A DNA stretch of 64,000 nt, taken from assembly GCA_031213475.1 (NCBI GenBank), contig JARUPZ010000017.1, forward strand, positions 310,001-374,000. Reading direction: 5' to 3'. Origin of the DNA: Nereocystis luetkeana (Eukaryota > Sar > Phaeophyceae > Laminariales > Laminariaceae). Positions 55,301 through 57,490 of this stretch are shown one piece after another; position 1 is the first letter of the stretch, and each line of letters begins with the position of its first letter. Below the pieces are notes generated by a model. It ran no database searches, was not told where the DNA came from, and worked only from the letters and a program-made list of their open reading frames with translations. The position numbers and the translations under genes were made by a program.

Positions 55301-57490
55301 GTCAACCATAATCCCAACGGGAATCTTGTATCCCCTACCCCCTTCACGGACAGCCAACAAGGAACTCCCCATACTTAGACTAGCATATGGAGTATAAACA
55401 GGCCTTGCCGGCCCAAAAACAGGCCACCGTCAACGCAGTAGAGCTTGCCACGCATACGAGGAAATTGATGACAGACAATGAAGTCGCCCTAACCCAACCC
55501 CAACCCAACAAAACCAAATAAAAATAATAAAATAATACGATTCGGGTGGGGTTGCACAGCTGTCAAGGAACCCCTCGTACTACACTGCTGTTGTTCGTAG
55601 ATACACAGCACCAGGTAGTGTCTATAGTATAACGAGGCCTTGCCGGGCCAAAAACAGACAACTGCTGTCAACCCAGTAGGGCTTACCACTTACCCTATAC
55701 GACAAAATGGTTGACAGACACTGCTGTGTAGGATACACGATACACATACGTACGAGCAGCGAGTATAAACTGGCCCAAACCCTGAGCCAACTCGAACCCA
55801 ATACATACCCTGGTACCACATACTAGGTATCACCATTGATATACTAATATTGAATAAAAAAGTTCATTATATATAGGGACAGGGTGGCATTGTACATGTA
55901 TTCGTGTATAAACTGGCCCAAGCCCTAACCCAACCCCAAGCCAATAAAGAAACTAATGGGTTGAGGTTGGGGCTATAGGGTAAGTAAGGGTCAGTCTATA
56001 TTCATATCTTACACACCATAACGTTTTTTCATATACCTATTAATACGTAGTAAGTGGGAAACCTACCCTCCGGCATCCAAAATATTCGATTCGTAGAGCC
56101 AGTCAGGCGTGCAATACAAGGTCCTGACCGCGTGTCATGGGCGGGAACTCCCTGTACTAAAAATTGTGTACCCTGGCATCAAATATAAGGAGGCCTAACA
56201 GGCCAAAACTTCAATCGACGTATGTGATGGGTGATGGGTAGAGCCAGTTAGTTAGTCGTGAATGCGGTCCAGACCTTATGTCATCGGGGGCAGCTGGGTT
56301 GTTCAAACTGCATCTATCCTCTGTTGTGTCGTCCCCTCTTCCTATTTTCTCACGTACCAGGTAGATGGTAAGGTGGCAGATGTTGTGTGCCTGGTACCTG
56401 GTATACTGCTGTCTGTACGCACTTGCTGTGTAGGGAAGCCGAGCCATCAACCGGACGGTGCTGGCGATCAACAATACCTCATCATTCCCTTTCTTTTTTT
56501 TTCTTTTTTTTTGCTCATCCCATTCATTATCTTCGCACATCTTCTTCTCTCTCTCCTTCCAACTTGTAACTCAGATCCGGGGTCACATAGCAGGCTCTTC
56601 TACCCCCTTCCCTCTACGGTACGTGCCTTCATTTTTATCGCGAGAAGATTTCAGCCTATTCTTCCCTCGTCGACTCGCATCGAATTGTGCCTACCCACGC
56701 TGCAAGGCGCTCTCAACAATTGAATCCTTTTTATTTTTATTTTTATAAAGTCAAAGTCCGACCCACCTGGGGCTCGAACCCAGGACTCAAACACAAGTAC
56801 CCTGGATGTGATACTATGTACCAGGTACCCACCGTACCTGGTATAATAATACGGTTTCCTGTGCTGCCGTATATGCTGCCCATGTTGCTGTAAGTATGAT
56901 ATCTGGTCTGATATCATACGTTGCGTGAGTACGTACAAGCTTTGATAAATAAATACGGAGCAGCAAGCGTGCAAATTCGACGCAAATCGACGAACAGCAG
57001 TGGAAATGCTGGCCCTTTGCGCGATAAACATGACGGCACATCGTACGTACCCCGGGGGGGGGGGGCGACACCCATGACCACGGCCGGAACAAGGGTGGCT
57101 GAGGTGTGAAAATAAACAAAATAACAAACACAAACGATCGTTGCATCGCATTGCGATCGTTGTAAGGCACGACCTCCACACGCCACAGAGACAGCTCGCT
57201 CTCTTCGCATCCGATTGTTCGTCTCCACAGCCTACAGCCTATGCAAAGCAGCATCGCCTTAGCGCATGCATATAGCATCTTCGCAGCACCGTAACATATC
57301 CACAGGGCGTCAGGGCATAGAGGAGAGCAGCTCACCTATCGAAGGGACGATAACCTCCTCCTCCTCCTCCTCCTCCTCCTCCTCCTCCCCATGCGTCTCC
57401 ACTCCCTCCGCCTGCATCTCCGCCCCCCCCCCCTCCTCCACCCCCGCCAGAGCCGAACTCTCCAGCGCCGCCAGACCCGCGCCTATACAT
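14599..57490 (-). CDS. CSDE1: Unr/CSDE1-like protein with nine cold-shock domains, RGG box and R3H domain (28 exons)
   Basis: Whole-gene entry; exons are listed separately. Joining 28 exons gives 1,757 codons plus stop with all 27 junctions in phase; 25 introns are GT-AG and two (introns 12 and 26) are GC-AG. Domain order: RGG/Gly/Asn-rich region (about 1-238); CSD1 246-312; CSD2 328-480; CSD3 499-575; CSD4 585-713; CSD5 730-802; CSD6 812-1041 with R3H at 847-903 inside it; CSD7 1096-1210; CSD8 1219-1470; CSD9 1478-1668; acidic Ser/Thr/Ala tail. Odd CSDs keep FGF/FFH-like RNP motifs and even ones do not. LPPGT-type linkers follow CSD1 and CSD3, and KLKPGTL follows CSD7. Animal Unr has five canonical and four non-canonical CSDs alternating, and acts in cytoplasmic mRNA translation and decay; the same role is inferred here. 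It is about twice the length of animal Unr because of low-complexity loops. Intron lengths run from 224 to 8,507 bp. Confidence 0.82.
15195..15590. repeat. TATCG-rich degenerate tandem repeat
   Basis: Many CGTATCGA, GATATCGT and TTGTATCGAT units. Intron 27 of the CSD gene. Confidence 0.7.
15611..16718 (+). mobile_element. Dispersed repeat R1, copy 1
   Basis: Starts at CAAGTCGCTTCGCTCAGGAA, passes ACTTGATAATGCCAAGAGTC and CCCCAGGTAGGGTA, and ends near GTTCTATA after CCAACCGAGCACGCTCAG. Four other copies in the window share these landmarks. Open frames are short and give no recognised domain; no inverted or long direct terminal repeats are seen. Class unknown. In intron 27. Confidence 0.7.
16800..17425. 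repeat. TGATGTGATAT-type degenerate tandem repeat
   Basis: Dozens of diverged TGATGATGTGATA units over about 600 bp in intron 27, with several ACCAGGTA words interspersed. Confidence 0.7.
17539..17685 (-). CDS. CSD gene exon 27: second half of CSD9
   Basis: A 49-codon, phase-0 exon, acceptor CCTGCAG|GAGATG, donor GTGCAG|GTGGGT. Encodes LRTGDEVDFLLPPPPP, a Gly/Pro loop, and RAVGTVRVQ, the last CSD strands. Confidence 0.85.
17700..17965. repeat. GGTCAACAGTCAAC-type degenerate tandem repeat
   Basis: Units of 8-14 bp (GTCAACGGTCA, AGTCAACGA) start just upstream of exon 27 on the minus strand and fill intron 26. Confidence 0.75.
18136..18544 (-). CDS. CSD gene exon 26: first half of CSD9 with long Ala/Asn/Thr loop
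   Basis: Encodes GKVLEVDTKGGIAHVEL, a ~90-residue Ala/Asn/Thr/Val loop, then ERVFFSLK (RNP2-like). Acceptor AAAACAG|GAGGGG. There is no GT donor; the border is read as a GC donor, CTGAAG|GCAAGC, which matches the GC-donor consensus and gives phase 0. RNP1 is altered (GGIAHV instead of GFGFI). Confidence 0.8.
18550..18895. repeat. GGGTAGGATAGGGTA degenerate tandem repeat
   Basis: G/A/T-rich 5-8-bp units fill most of intron 25; on the minus strand this is a pyrimidine-rich tract before exon 26. It also contains TAGGGAGGGCAGGGTGAGGTAATG twice. Confidence 0.75.
19019..19446 (-). CDS. CSD gene exon 25: CSD8 insert and last strands
   Basis: A 428-nt exon, phase 0 in, phase 2 out, acceptor TTCTTACAG|CAGCAG, donor TTGCCG|GTGAGC. 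Starts with a short Gln run (QQQQAPSPSPLDRL), continues with a Gly/Ala-rich loop, and ends with RGDLVEFSVV and RTGRVMLV, the closing strands of CSD8. The acceptor lies in a CAG repeat, so it may shift by one codon. Confidence 0.8.
19480..19600. repeat. G-homopolymer-rich tract upstream of exon 25
   Basis: Runs of 6-16 G; pyrimidine-rich on the minus strand, just before the exon 25 acceptor. Confidence 0.7.
19910..20055. repeat. (GAT)n microsatellite
   Basis: Interrupted GATGATGATG repeat in intron 24. ORFs giving poly-Asp, poly-Met or poly-Ser/Ile are artefacts of it. Confidence 0.85.
20196..20241 (-). pseudogene. Decayed copy of the exon 24 3' edge
   Basis: GCATGGCTGGAGGCGTCTTC followed by GGGACGCGAC matches GCATGGTTGGAGGCGTCTTT then GGGACGCGAC in exon 24. 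It lies in intron 24, about 75 bp past the exon's donor in gene orientation, and lacks a GT donor at the matching point. Confidence 0.65.
20316..20459 (-). CDS. CSD gene exon 24: Ala-rich helix in CSD8 insert
   Basis: A 48-codon, phase-0 exon, acceptor TCCAACAG|CTACCC after a pyrimidine tract, donor GCTGCG|GTAAGG. Encodes an Ala/Glu-rich, probably helical stretch. A decayed copy of its 3' edge lies downstream at 20196-20241. Confidence 0.75.
20520..20640. repeat. Two copies of a GGTGAGNGCTGAGTACATGCGA block
   Basis: Copies at about 20554 and 20607 within G-rich sequence of intron 23. Confidence 0.6.
20835..20939 (-). CDS. CSD gene exon 23: CSD8 interior
   Basis: A 35-codon, phase-0 exon, acceptor GTACAG|GACGCG, donor AATGAC|GTAAGT. 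Encodes DAMASAAGMEGVLVMLHDK and a Gly/Asn-rich end. It fits as part of the divergent CSD8 but shows no diagnostic motif. Confidence 0.75.
21437..22100 (-). CDS. CSD gene exon 22: end of CSD6, CSD7, start of CSD8
   Basis: The largest exon (664 nt; phase 2 in, phase 0 out). Begins TMKRRATNVKV (last strand of CSD6), then a Gly-rich linker, CSD7 with GVVSLVQLERHFGFIDM, ERVFFHLSEV, KKGQEVAFRL and KLKPGTL, then RFVGVVVVAP and DAYVH opening CSD8. Acceptor GAACAG|GACCAT, donor CAAAGC|GTAAGT. A second donor (GAGAAG|GTGAGC) 42 nt earlier is also phase 0 and would skip 14 residues, so alternative splicing is possible. Confidence 0.88.
22475..22764 (-). CDS. CSD gene exon 21: linker and second half of CSD6
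   Basis: Starts NGERSLSVPFSRED, continues with a charged Gly/Ala-rich loop and an Ala run, and ends with the CSD strand RGDLVTFDVILNR. Acceptor GTCGGAAG|AACGGG is inferred: the frame is closed by a stop about 40 nt upstream, and the AG gives phase 0. Donor CAGGGG|GTGAGT, phase 2. A partial tandem copy of its 5' half lies at 22859-22985. Confidence 0.7.
22859..22985 (-). pseudogene. Tandem partial copy of exon 21 5' half and its upstream flank
   Basis: GAAGGCCGTGTCCTCGCGGG and GCAGAGGAGGGAGGG here match 22702-22722 and 22834-22848. The copy is in intron 20, reads out of frame, and shows several substitutions. Confidence 0.7.
23020..23100. repeat. GGGCATGCCTTACA tandem repeat
   Basis: Four diverged units with GCATGC cores in intron 20; similar short blocks occur at 38140-38170 and 38335-38355. 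Confidence 0.6.
24520..24609 (-). CDS. CSD gene exon 20: charged helix
   Basis: A 30-codon, phase-0 exon, acceptor ACAACAG|CCGGAG, donor AGCAAG|GTATGC. Encodes PETEEEAAAIKEKEKKRVEE and more Lys/Glu, probably a charged single helix between the R3H domain and the second half of CSD6. Confidence 0.75.
24865..25090. repeat. CAACACCAG/CAACAGC degenerate repeat
   Basis: A 6-9-bp unit repeat in intron 19; the Val/Leu-rich minus-strand ORFs across it are artefacts. Confidence 0.65.
25457..25627 (-). CDS. CSD gene exon 19: R3H domain
   Basis: A 57-codon, phase-0 exon that is almost exactly one R3H domain: LQEFLTQN, LVFPNDLSAGERNAAQTLAG, GLGHQTKGG, then IRVWK. R3H domains bind single-stranded nucleic acid. 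In the naming motif (Arg, three residues, His) the Arg is present but the His is Gln here, while the later GHQTKG segment matches the usual H-x-S/T-x-G. Acceptor AATTCAG|ATCGTG, donor TGGAAG|GTATCG. Its place between the two halves of CSD6 suggests a nested domain. Confidence 0.8.
25638..25680. repeat. G homopolymer upstream of exon 19
   Basis: More than 20 consecutive G (C on the gene strand), 10 bp before the acceptor of the R3H exon; serves as its pyrimidine tract. Confidence 0.8.
26010..26315. repeat. Tandem repeat, unit about 40-45 bp, GTAGGAAGCCTACTGTTGTA
   Basis: Seven to eight diverged units with the core TAGGAAGCCTA in intron 18, ending 17 bp from exon 18. Confidence 0.75.
26332..26472 (-). 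CDS. CSD gene exon 18: first half of CSD6
   Basis: A 47-codon exon, phase 0 both sides, acceptor GAGCAG|GGCACG, donor CCAAAG|GTGAGA. Encodes VCGVVTRDTKGSAQGMI and MPLHLRF, which read as the first strands of a non-canonical CSD; the matching second half lies in exon 21. Confidence 0.8.
26831..26939 (-). CDS. CSD gene exon 17: end of CSD5
   Basis: Encodes LAELREGSEVLLTV, a basic loop, and AATRVEVQPK, completing CSD5. Acceptor TTTGCAG|AAATTT, donor CCCAAG|GTGAGC; phase 2 in, phase 0 out. The first A completes a Lys codon with exon 16. Confidence 0.85.
27010..27860. repeat. ATGTCACGTCATGTC degenerate tandem repeat
   Basis: About 850 bp of 5-10-bp units (GTCATG, CACGTC, CATGTC) fill most of intron 16. 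Ser/Thr/His-rich ORFs here are artefacts. Confidence 0.8.
27973..28111 (-). CDS. CSD gene exon 16: cold-shock domain 5
   Basis: Canonical CSD core: GVVRSLREGGFGFIRP and EDVYFRIAD. Acceptor CCCAAG|CGAAGA was chosen by phase over a nearby CAG; donor TGCAA|GTAAGT is near-perfect. Phase 1 in, phase 2 out. Confidence 0.9.
28336..28387 (-). CDS. CSD gene exon 15: end of CSD4
   Basis: A 52-nt exon, acceptor TGCCCAG|AAGAAG, donor AGTAAAG|GTGATA; phase 0 in, phase 1 out. Encodes KKIAEGKNLLRVKLESK, the last CSD4 strand. The sequence just before its acceptor (28397-28455) matches the 3' part of the local SINE. Confidence 0.75.
28397..28455 (-). mobile_element. SINE 3'-region fragment next to exon 15
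   Basis: Minus strand AATGAAGGCACGTACCG, GGGGAGAGAAG and TGTGACC match the SINE at 59.3 kb in order. The fragment ends within about 10 bp of the exon 15 acceptor. Confidence 0.5.
29040..29470 (+). mobile_element. LINE 3' end (copy L2), plus orientation
   Basis: Encodes MQLTLHATSLTPNGASLG, then RRAPSR, matching minus-strand MQLTLHATRQTPHGAS of the 47.3-kb copy. Ends in ATGAGTATACCCACTTCCGC followed by a C-rich tract 10-30 bp from the exon 14 donor. Confidence 0.5.
29480..29757 (-). CDS. CSD gene exon 14: CSD4, non-canonical
   Basis: A 278-nt exon, phase 1 to phase 0, acceptor CGTGAAG|GCGGAG, donor ACCAAG|GTACGA. Contains GVARFIIP, an acidic/Gly loop, then TLEVGDVIEADLW, the later CSD strands. 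The aromatic RNP motifs are missing. Confidence 0.8.
30515..30690. repeat. CAACACCAACACC degenerate repeat
   Basis: 6-bp AACACC-type units in intron 13, including an almost exact ~40-bp duplication (CAACACGCCATCAGCACCAT at 30550 and 30681). Confidence 0.7.
30974..31157 (-). CDS. CSD gene exon 13: end of CSD3, start of CSD4
   Basis: Encodes AEFWVIPDRTKG and ALEIKILPPGTL (end of CSD3 and linker), then VQGTVERPP, the first strand of CSD4. Acceptor ACTTGTAG|GCGGAG, donor GAGAAG|GTGGAG; phase 0 in, phase 1 out. The donor is a fair but not perfect consensus and was fixed by phase with exon 14. Confidence 0.8.
31185..31330 (-). mobile_element. LINE 3' end (copy L3) with G/C-rich tail before exon 13
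   Basis: Minus strand GAAAGGGATGCGCGTTCAAT and AATGACTAAGCCAAGCAACG match the 35.3-kb LINE copy. The C-rich tail (31185-31240) leads to the exon 13 acceptor. Confidence 0.6.
31409..31460. repeat. (GGACA)n microsatellite
   Basis: About ten perfect GGACA units in intron 12. Confidence 0.95.
31621..31785 (-). CDS. CSD gene exon 12: cold-shock domain 3
   Basis: Clear canonical CSD: GVVKKLTHDYGFLHS, DTIYFNTSHVL, then ERLRVGSQ. Acceptor CTTTCAG|CTGGTC. The 3' border is read as a GC donor, TCGCAG|GCGAGG, because only this joins in phase to AEFWVIP in exon 13. Fragments of its 5' edge recur twice upstream (31892-31922, 32061-32090). Confidence 0.85.
31892..31922 (-). pseudogene. Echo of exon 12 5' edge, copy 1
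   Basis: CTTCGTAGTCCCGCTACCGA then CCAGCTG; the exon edge has CTTCGTAGCCCCGCTGTCGA then CCAGCTG. In intron 11. Confidence 0.65.
32061..32090 (-). pseudogene. Echo of exon 12 5' edge, copy 2
   Basis: GTCGTAGCCCCTCTGTCGAC then CAGCTG. Both echoes are followed by similar G-rich sequence, so the duplicated block included intron sequence. Confidence 0.65.
32523..32618 (-). CDS. CSD gene exon 11: end of CSD2 and basic linker
   Basis: A 32-codon exon, phase 0 both sides, acceptor TTAATAG|GTGAGC, donor AAAAAG|GTAATC. Continues the CSD2 strand as VSQDKGSGRKRAVKVVLVRT, then a charged Lys/Glu-rich linker to CSD3. Confidence 0.8.
32718..32825. mobile_element. MITE family A, copy 3
   Basis: TATTACGGGGGACCATATTA at the left and TATGGTCCCCCGTGATA at the right, with the family interior. 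In intron 10. Confidence 0.85.
33060..33090. repeat. (GTGA)n microsatellite
   Basis: Six to seven GTGA units. Confidence 0.85.
33091..33165 (+). mobile_element. SINE fragment
   Basis: GCACGATTCGACGCGAGTCG, then AAGGGAATAAAATGCTCAA, then GGAGGCAC follow the order of the SINE at 59.3 kb, strongly diverged. In intron 10. Confidence 0.45.
33482..33597 (-). CDS. CSD gene exon 10: CSD2, later strands
   Basis: Ends with the CSD signature RLRRGDEVRFQ. Acceptor TTTCAG|GCAATA, donor TTTCAG|GTCAGT; phase 1 in, phase 0 out. A decayed duplicate of this exon lies about 70 bp upstream in the preceding intron (33668-33757). Confidence 0.85.
33600..33667. repeat. GGCTTAGG/GGGCTAG short tandem between exon 10 and its duplicate
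   Basis: GGTTAGGGCTAGACTTCGGC and GGGCTAGGCTTAGGCTTCGG. Confidence 0.55.
33668..33757 (-). pseudogene. Decayed duplicate of exon 10
   Basis: GACGCGACCCGGCATCCTCG, TCCAAAGCGGC and the following block repeat exon 10 with scattered changes. The acceptor region is one base shorter and the donor side is replaced by AAGCCTAAGCC-type sequence, so it would not splice in frame. Confidence 0.8.
34060..34300. repeat. CATTGATCGTTCATTGAT-type degenerate repeat
   Basis: Short ATCATTGATCA, CATTGAACGTT and CACCATTAATC units in intron 9. Confidence 0.5.
34490..34680. repeat. CACGATTCGTGAC-type repeat
   Basis: CACGATTCGTCG, CACGATTCGTGAC, CACGATTTGGC and CACGATTCACG recur at 30-60-bp spacing in intron 9. 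Confidence 0.5.
34740..34847 (-). CDS. CSD gene exon 9: low-complexity loop in CSD2
   Basis: A 108-nt exon (phase 1 to phase 1), acceptor TCTCTAG|GTGATG, donor CATGCAG|GTGATG. Encodes an acidic Ala/Thr/Glu-rich stretch starting DGNVVAEGADGATPE and including an Ala run from a CTG/GCA repeat. It reads as a disordered insertion between CSD2 strands. Confidence 0.7.
35137..35296 (-). CDS. CSD gene exon 8: CSD2, first part, with acidic insert
   Basis: Begins ITGGVLPEENP, then an acidic Ala/Gly/Thr-rich loop. Acceptor TTCAAAG|ATAACG lies about 13 bp after a C-tract at a LINE end; donor CTGCAGG|GTATGC, leaving in phase 1. There are no aromatic RNP residues, as expected of a non-canonical CSD. Confidence 0.75.
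35309..35885 (-). mobile_element. LINE 3' end (copy L4), longest copy
   Basis: Minus-strand frames encode MKTYLHGPMDLAKTLKLRF, AGDLDLPERRKRYTSSREEE, IVGECEIYKEERDVLEEE and LDSSEKTIAIPGDRWWAQT, then NGQMTKASNK. This is the C-terminal zinc-knuckle-like region (PCG...ECE) downstream of a LINE reverse transcriptase. At least one frameshift and several stops break it. It ends at GGAGTACGCCCCC with a long C-tract, about 13 bp from the exon 8 acceptor. Confidence 0.75.
35895..36230 (-). mobile_element. LINE 3' end (copy L5)
   Basis: Adjacent to copy L4 and in the same orientation. Minus strand shows GCGCTCACATGTTGC (NERSHVA frame), GTCCCGACAGGGATCCATGG, and a C/G-rich end at 35895-35915. More diverged than L4. 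Confidence 0.6.
36252..36362. mobile_element. MITE family A, copy 4
   Basis: TAGTACGGGGGACCATAGTT to CTATGGCCCCCCGAAATA; interior in inverse order to copy 1. In intron 7. Confidence 0.8.
36679..37893 (-). mobile_element. Dispersed repeat R1, copy 2, carrying a MITE
   Basis: Inverted relative to the other copies; it starts at the GTAGTTCTATG-type end and finishes with GAGCGAGCGTAGCGGGCTCG. A family-A MITE (37526-37634) is inserted between its CATATCGAAAGAAG and GTACCCTACCTGGGG landmarks. Confidence 0.7.
37526..37634. mobile_element. MITE family A, copy 5, nested in R1
   Basis: TATTACGGGGGTTCATATTT to CCCCCGTAATA. Nesting shows this MITE moved after R1 copy 2 inserted. Confidence 0.85.
37894..39308. 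other. Intron 7 interior, no gene recognised
   Basis: Contains TTCTACATGTTTATTACATA-type AT-rich stretches and a plus-strand ORF (38719-39069) with no recognisable domain. The G+C-richer part 38830-39290 may be a remnant of an unidentified repeat. Confidence 0.35.
39459..39665. repeat. Imperfect inverted repeat, arms about 100 bp
   Basis: Left arm AAAACAAAAGGCATGGATGT matches the complement of ACATCCATGCCTTTTGTTTT in the right arm, centred near 39561. Both arms, read outward-in, encode NQP..EKTKGMDVPG, so a once-coding fragment was duplicated head-to-head. Confidence 0.75.
39851..40980 (+). mobile_element. Dispersed repeat R1, copy 3
   Basis: CAAGGCGCTTCGCTCGCTTA start, ACTTGATAATGCCAAGAGTC, CCCCAGGTAGGGTA, CCAACCGAGCACGCTCAGG, end at TAGTTCTATA. 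Internal 38-bp tandem duplication (AAAGAACTGCTGGAAAGGTC twice) at 40818-40890. In intron 7, opposite in orientation to copy 2. Confidence 0.75.
40981..42298. other. Intron 7 interior, no gene recognised
   Basis: Includes ACATAGTAATACATAGTA-type AT-rich repeats (41815-42000) and a CCTTGCCCTGCCTTGCC run (42270-42298) immediately after the exon 7 donor. Confidence 0.4.
42299..42327 (-). CDS. CSD gene micro-exon 7 (29 nt): start of CSD2
   Basis: A 29-nt exon with acceptor TTCGCAG|TCTCGG and donor GGCAAG|GTACGG. Phase 1 in, phase 0 out, as required between exons 6 and 8. It encodes SAVSSMQGK, which with the next exon makes QGKITGGVLPEENP, a plausible first CSD strand. The acceptor-side sequence (42328-42378) resembles the local SINE. 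This is the least certain exon because it is so short. Confidence 0.55.
42328..42378 (-). mobile_element. SINE fragment providing the exon 7 acceptor side
   Basis: Minus strand GCAATTCGATGGCAGTCGAC then GAGGGAAGAA matches CAATTCGATGCGAGTCGAC then GAGGGAAGAA in the SINE at 59.27 kb. Its end abuts TTCGCAG|exon 7. Confidence 0.55.
42830..43245. repeat. Tandem repeat, unit about 60-120 bp, around CAACAGGGGAAGGTAGGAGC
   Basis: Five or more units combine CAACAGGGGAAGG, GAATGTGCTGTC, AGCAGGACAAA and GGGTTTCC blocks. In intron 6. Confidence 0.7.
43277..43383. mobile_element. MITE family B (piggyBac-like), copy 2
   Basis: TTAACCCTTTTAGGACTGCA to GTTCTAAAGGGGTTAA, with TTAA at both ends as expected of piggyBac target duplication. 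GGGGACAA is tandemly doubled inside. Confidence 0.85.
43930..44055. repeat. CAATGATCTCAATGATCTG tandem repeat
   Basis: 9-10-bp TGATCTCAA / TGATCTGAA / TGTCCTGAA units in intron 6. Confidence 0.8.
44679..44752 (-). CDS. CSD gene exon 6: end of CSD1 and LPPGT linker
   Basis: Encodes SGKDCALQLNVLPPGTVSSE, the last CSD1 strand and the LPPGT linker typical of Unr repeats. Acceptor AAACCAG|GAGCGG, donor TTGACG|GTGAGT. The first G completes an Arg codon with exon 5; it leaves in phase 1. Confidence 0.85.
45148..45318 (-). CDS. CSD gene exon 5: cold-shock domain 1
   Basis: Canonical CSD core: QGRVCSLKE, RNP1-like SFGFVRCMDRPGDLFFH (RNP2-like FFH at its end), then VVGDEVDFLIGSGN. Acceptor TGATCAG|GCTAGA after a T-rich tract; donor AACAG|GTGTGC, phase 2 both sides. 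The aromatic residues that stack on RNA bases in cold-shock proteins are all present. Confidence 0.9.
45385..45690. repeat. GCACAAGGACAAGCAC degenerate repeat
   Basis: 5-10-bp CACAAG/CACAAT/GGACAAG units filling intron 4; long minus-strand Cys/Leu/Val-rich ORFs here are artefacts. Confidence 0.7.
46172..46510 (-). CDS. CSD gene exon 4: Asn/Gly-rich RGG region
   Basis: Acceptor AATAACAG|CGACGG, donor CCAGAG|GTGAGG; phase 2 in, phase 2 out. Contains RGGFRDINQNQ, a run of nine Asn, a long Gly-rich stretch with GDNWGP, then ERWQKHAQAMSGRGG and FKQQRQ. This is prion-like/RGG composition, often linked to RNA granule proteins (family knowledge; function inferred). Confidence 0.75.
46555..46760. repeat. 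GGGGACAAGGGACAG degenerate repeat
   Basis: GGGGACA-type units in intron 3 between exons 3 and 4. Confidence 0.75.
46976..47133 (-). CDS. CSD gene exon 3: RGG box
   Basis: Encodes repeated RGG/GRG motifs (GRGGDGGFRERGG, then NRGRGDGGRGRGRG), typical of RNA-binding RGG boxes. Acceptor CAAGCAG|GGTAGG follows a C-tract that is the tail of a LINE fragment; donor AGACG|GTGAGC. Enters in phase 0, leaves in phase 2. The long G homopolymer on the given strand makes local length sensitive to sequencing error. Confidence 0.7.
47165..47500 (-). mobile_element. LINE 3' end (copy L6) ending in a C-tract before exon 3
   Basis: Minus strand encodes MQLTLHATRQTPHGAS and RHAPSRHCRD, ending GTACACCCCC and about 18 C (47173-47196), roughly 40 bp before the exon 3 acceptor. 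Related to the copy at 29.0-29.5 kb in the opposite orientation. Confidence 0.6.
47805..48300. repeat. Tandem repeat, unit about 50-60 bp, around GGCTGGTCGTTAGCGATACT
   Basis: Eight or nine diverged units (TGCCGGTCGTTAGCTTTTCG...) in intron 2. No coding signal. Confidence 0.8.
48765..48828 (-). CDS. CSD gene exon 2
   Basis: A 64-nt exon with acceptor GGTAG|GAACGG and donor CAACAG|GTGTGT. It enters in phase 2 and leaves in phase 0, exactly what exons 1 and 3 need. It encodes a Gly/Gln/Asp/Trp-rich piece ending DGGRWQNDMYDYSAQQ, compositionally like the RGG region around it. Confidence 0.65.
48840..49250. repeat. GACAAAGCG/GACAAAACA degenerate repeat
   Basis: 7-10-bp ACAAAG-type units immediately upstream of exon 2 in intron 1; minus strand is T-rich (TTTGTC), giving its pyrimidine tract. 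Confidence 0.7.
50472..50580. mobile_element. MITE family A, copy 6
   Basis: GATTACGGGGGACCATATTA to TATGGTCCCCCGTAATA; interior CTATTTTTACTAACA. In intron 1. Confidence 0.85.
50750..50780. repeat. (CAGT)n microsatellite
   Basis: Seven CAGT units. Confidence 0.9.
50946..51042. mobile_element. MITE family B (piggyBac-like), copy 3
   Basis: TTAACCCTCTTAGAACCGCA to GGTTCTAAAAGGGTTGA; hairpin as in copies 1 and 2; the right TTAA has decayed to TTGA. Confidence 0.85.
51589..51632 (-). mobile_element. SINE head fragment (box B region)
   Basis: GAAGTCCGACCCTCGTGGGA then TTCGAAATCC parallels AAAGTCCGACCCACCTGGGG then CTCGAACCC of the 56.7-kb SINE. Confidence 0.45.
52334..52448. repeat. (CAG)n then (CACAG)n microsatellite
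   Basis: Eight CAG followed by about 17 CACAG/CAAAG units. Cys/Ala/Val ORFs over it are artefacts. Confidence 0.95.
52650..53740 (+). other. Unassigned complex sequence with a 149-codon ORF in intron 1
   Basis: Less repetitive than its surroundings. The plus-strand ORF 52943-53392 contains RIGNTQYLLTDDELGDREDI and VVPQGIPSISVIHRADCWGF, which look protein-like but match nothing I recognise. An (AT)n run is at 52890-52915. It could be a remnant of an unidentified mobile element or chance. Confidence 0.25.
54750..54960 (-). other. Unassigned minus-strand ORF segment in intron 1
   Basis: Encodes KTIPLISVHEALFFTYVSVK and RARISPDMYQ followed by a possible donor CCAG|GTAAAC. No domain is recognised and it does not fit the phase chain of the CSD gene (exon 1 to exon 2 already join). 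Confidence 0.2.
55470..56020. repeat. AACCCTAACCCAACCCCAACCC-type and TATAAAC(T/A)GGCCC repeats
   Basis: AACCCAACCCC blocks at 55493, 55930 and 55965 (inverted) and GAGTATAAACTGGCCC blocks at 55390, 55759 and 55907 in intron 1. Confidence 0.45.
56484..56812 (-). mobile_element. tRNA-derived SINE, copy 2
   Basis: Minus strand: TGGGTTCGAGCCCCAGG (box B), GGGTCGGACTTTGACTTTAT, CAATTGTTGAGAGCGCCTTG, CAATTCGATGCGAGTCGACG, ending in an A-rich tail. Shares the whole body with the 59.1-kb copy; its box A head is diverged or lost. In intron 1. Confidence 0.75.
57336..57490 (-). CDS. CSD gene exon 1: Gly-rich N-terminus
   Basis: The frame opens with MYRRGSGGAGEF, runs through a GGA/GGN tract and ends YRPFDR, with donor GATAG|GTGAGC leaving phase 2. 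The ATG at 57490 was chosen because the low-complexity RGG-type sequence starts right behind it. The frame stays open further upstream, so an upstream ATG, or a 5' UTR intron using the CAG just before the ATG, is possible. Other frames over the GGA repeat give poly-Glu, but only the Gly frame joins in phase to exon 2. Confidence 0.65.
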
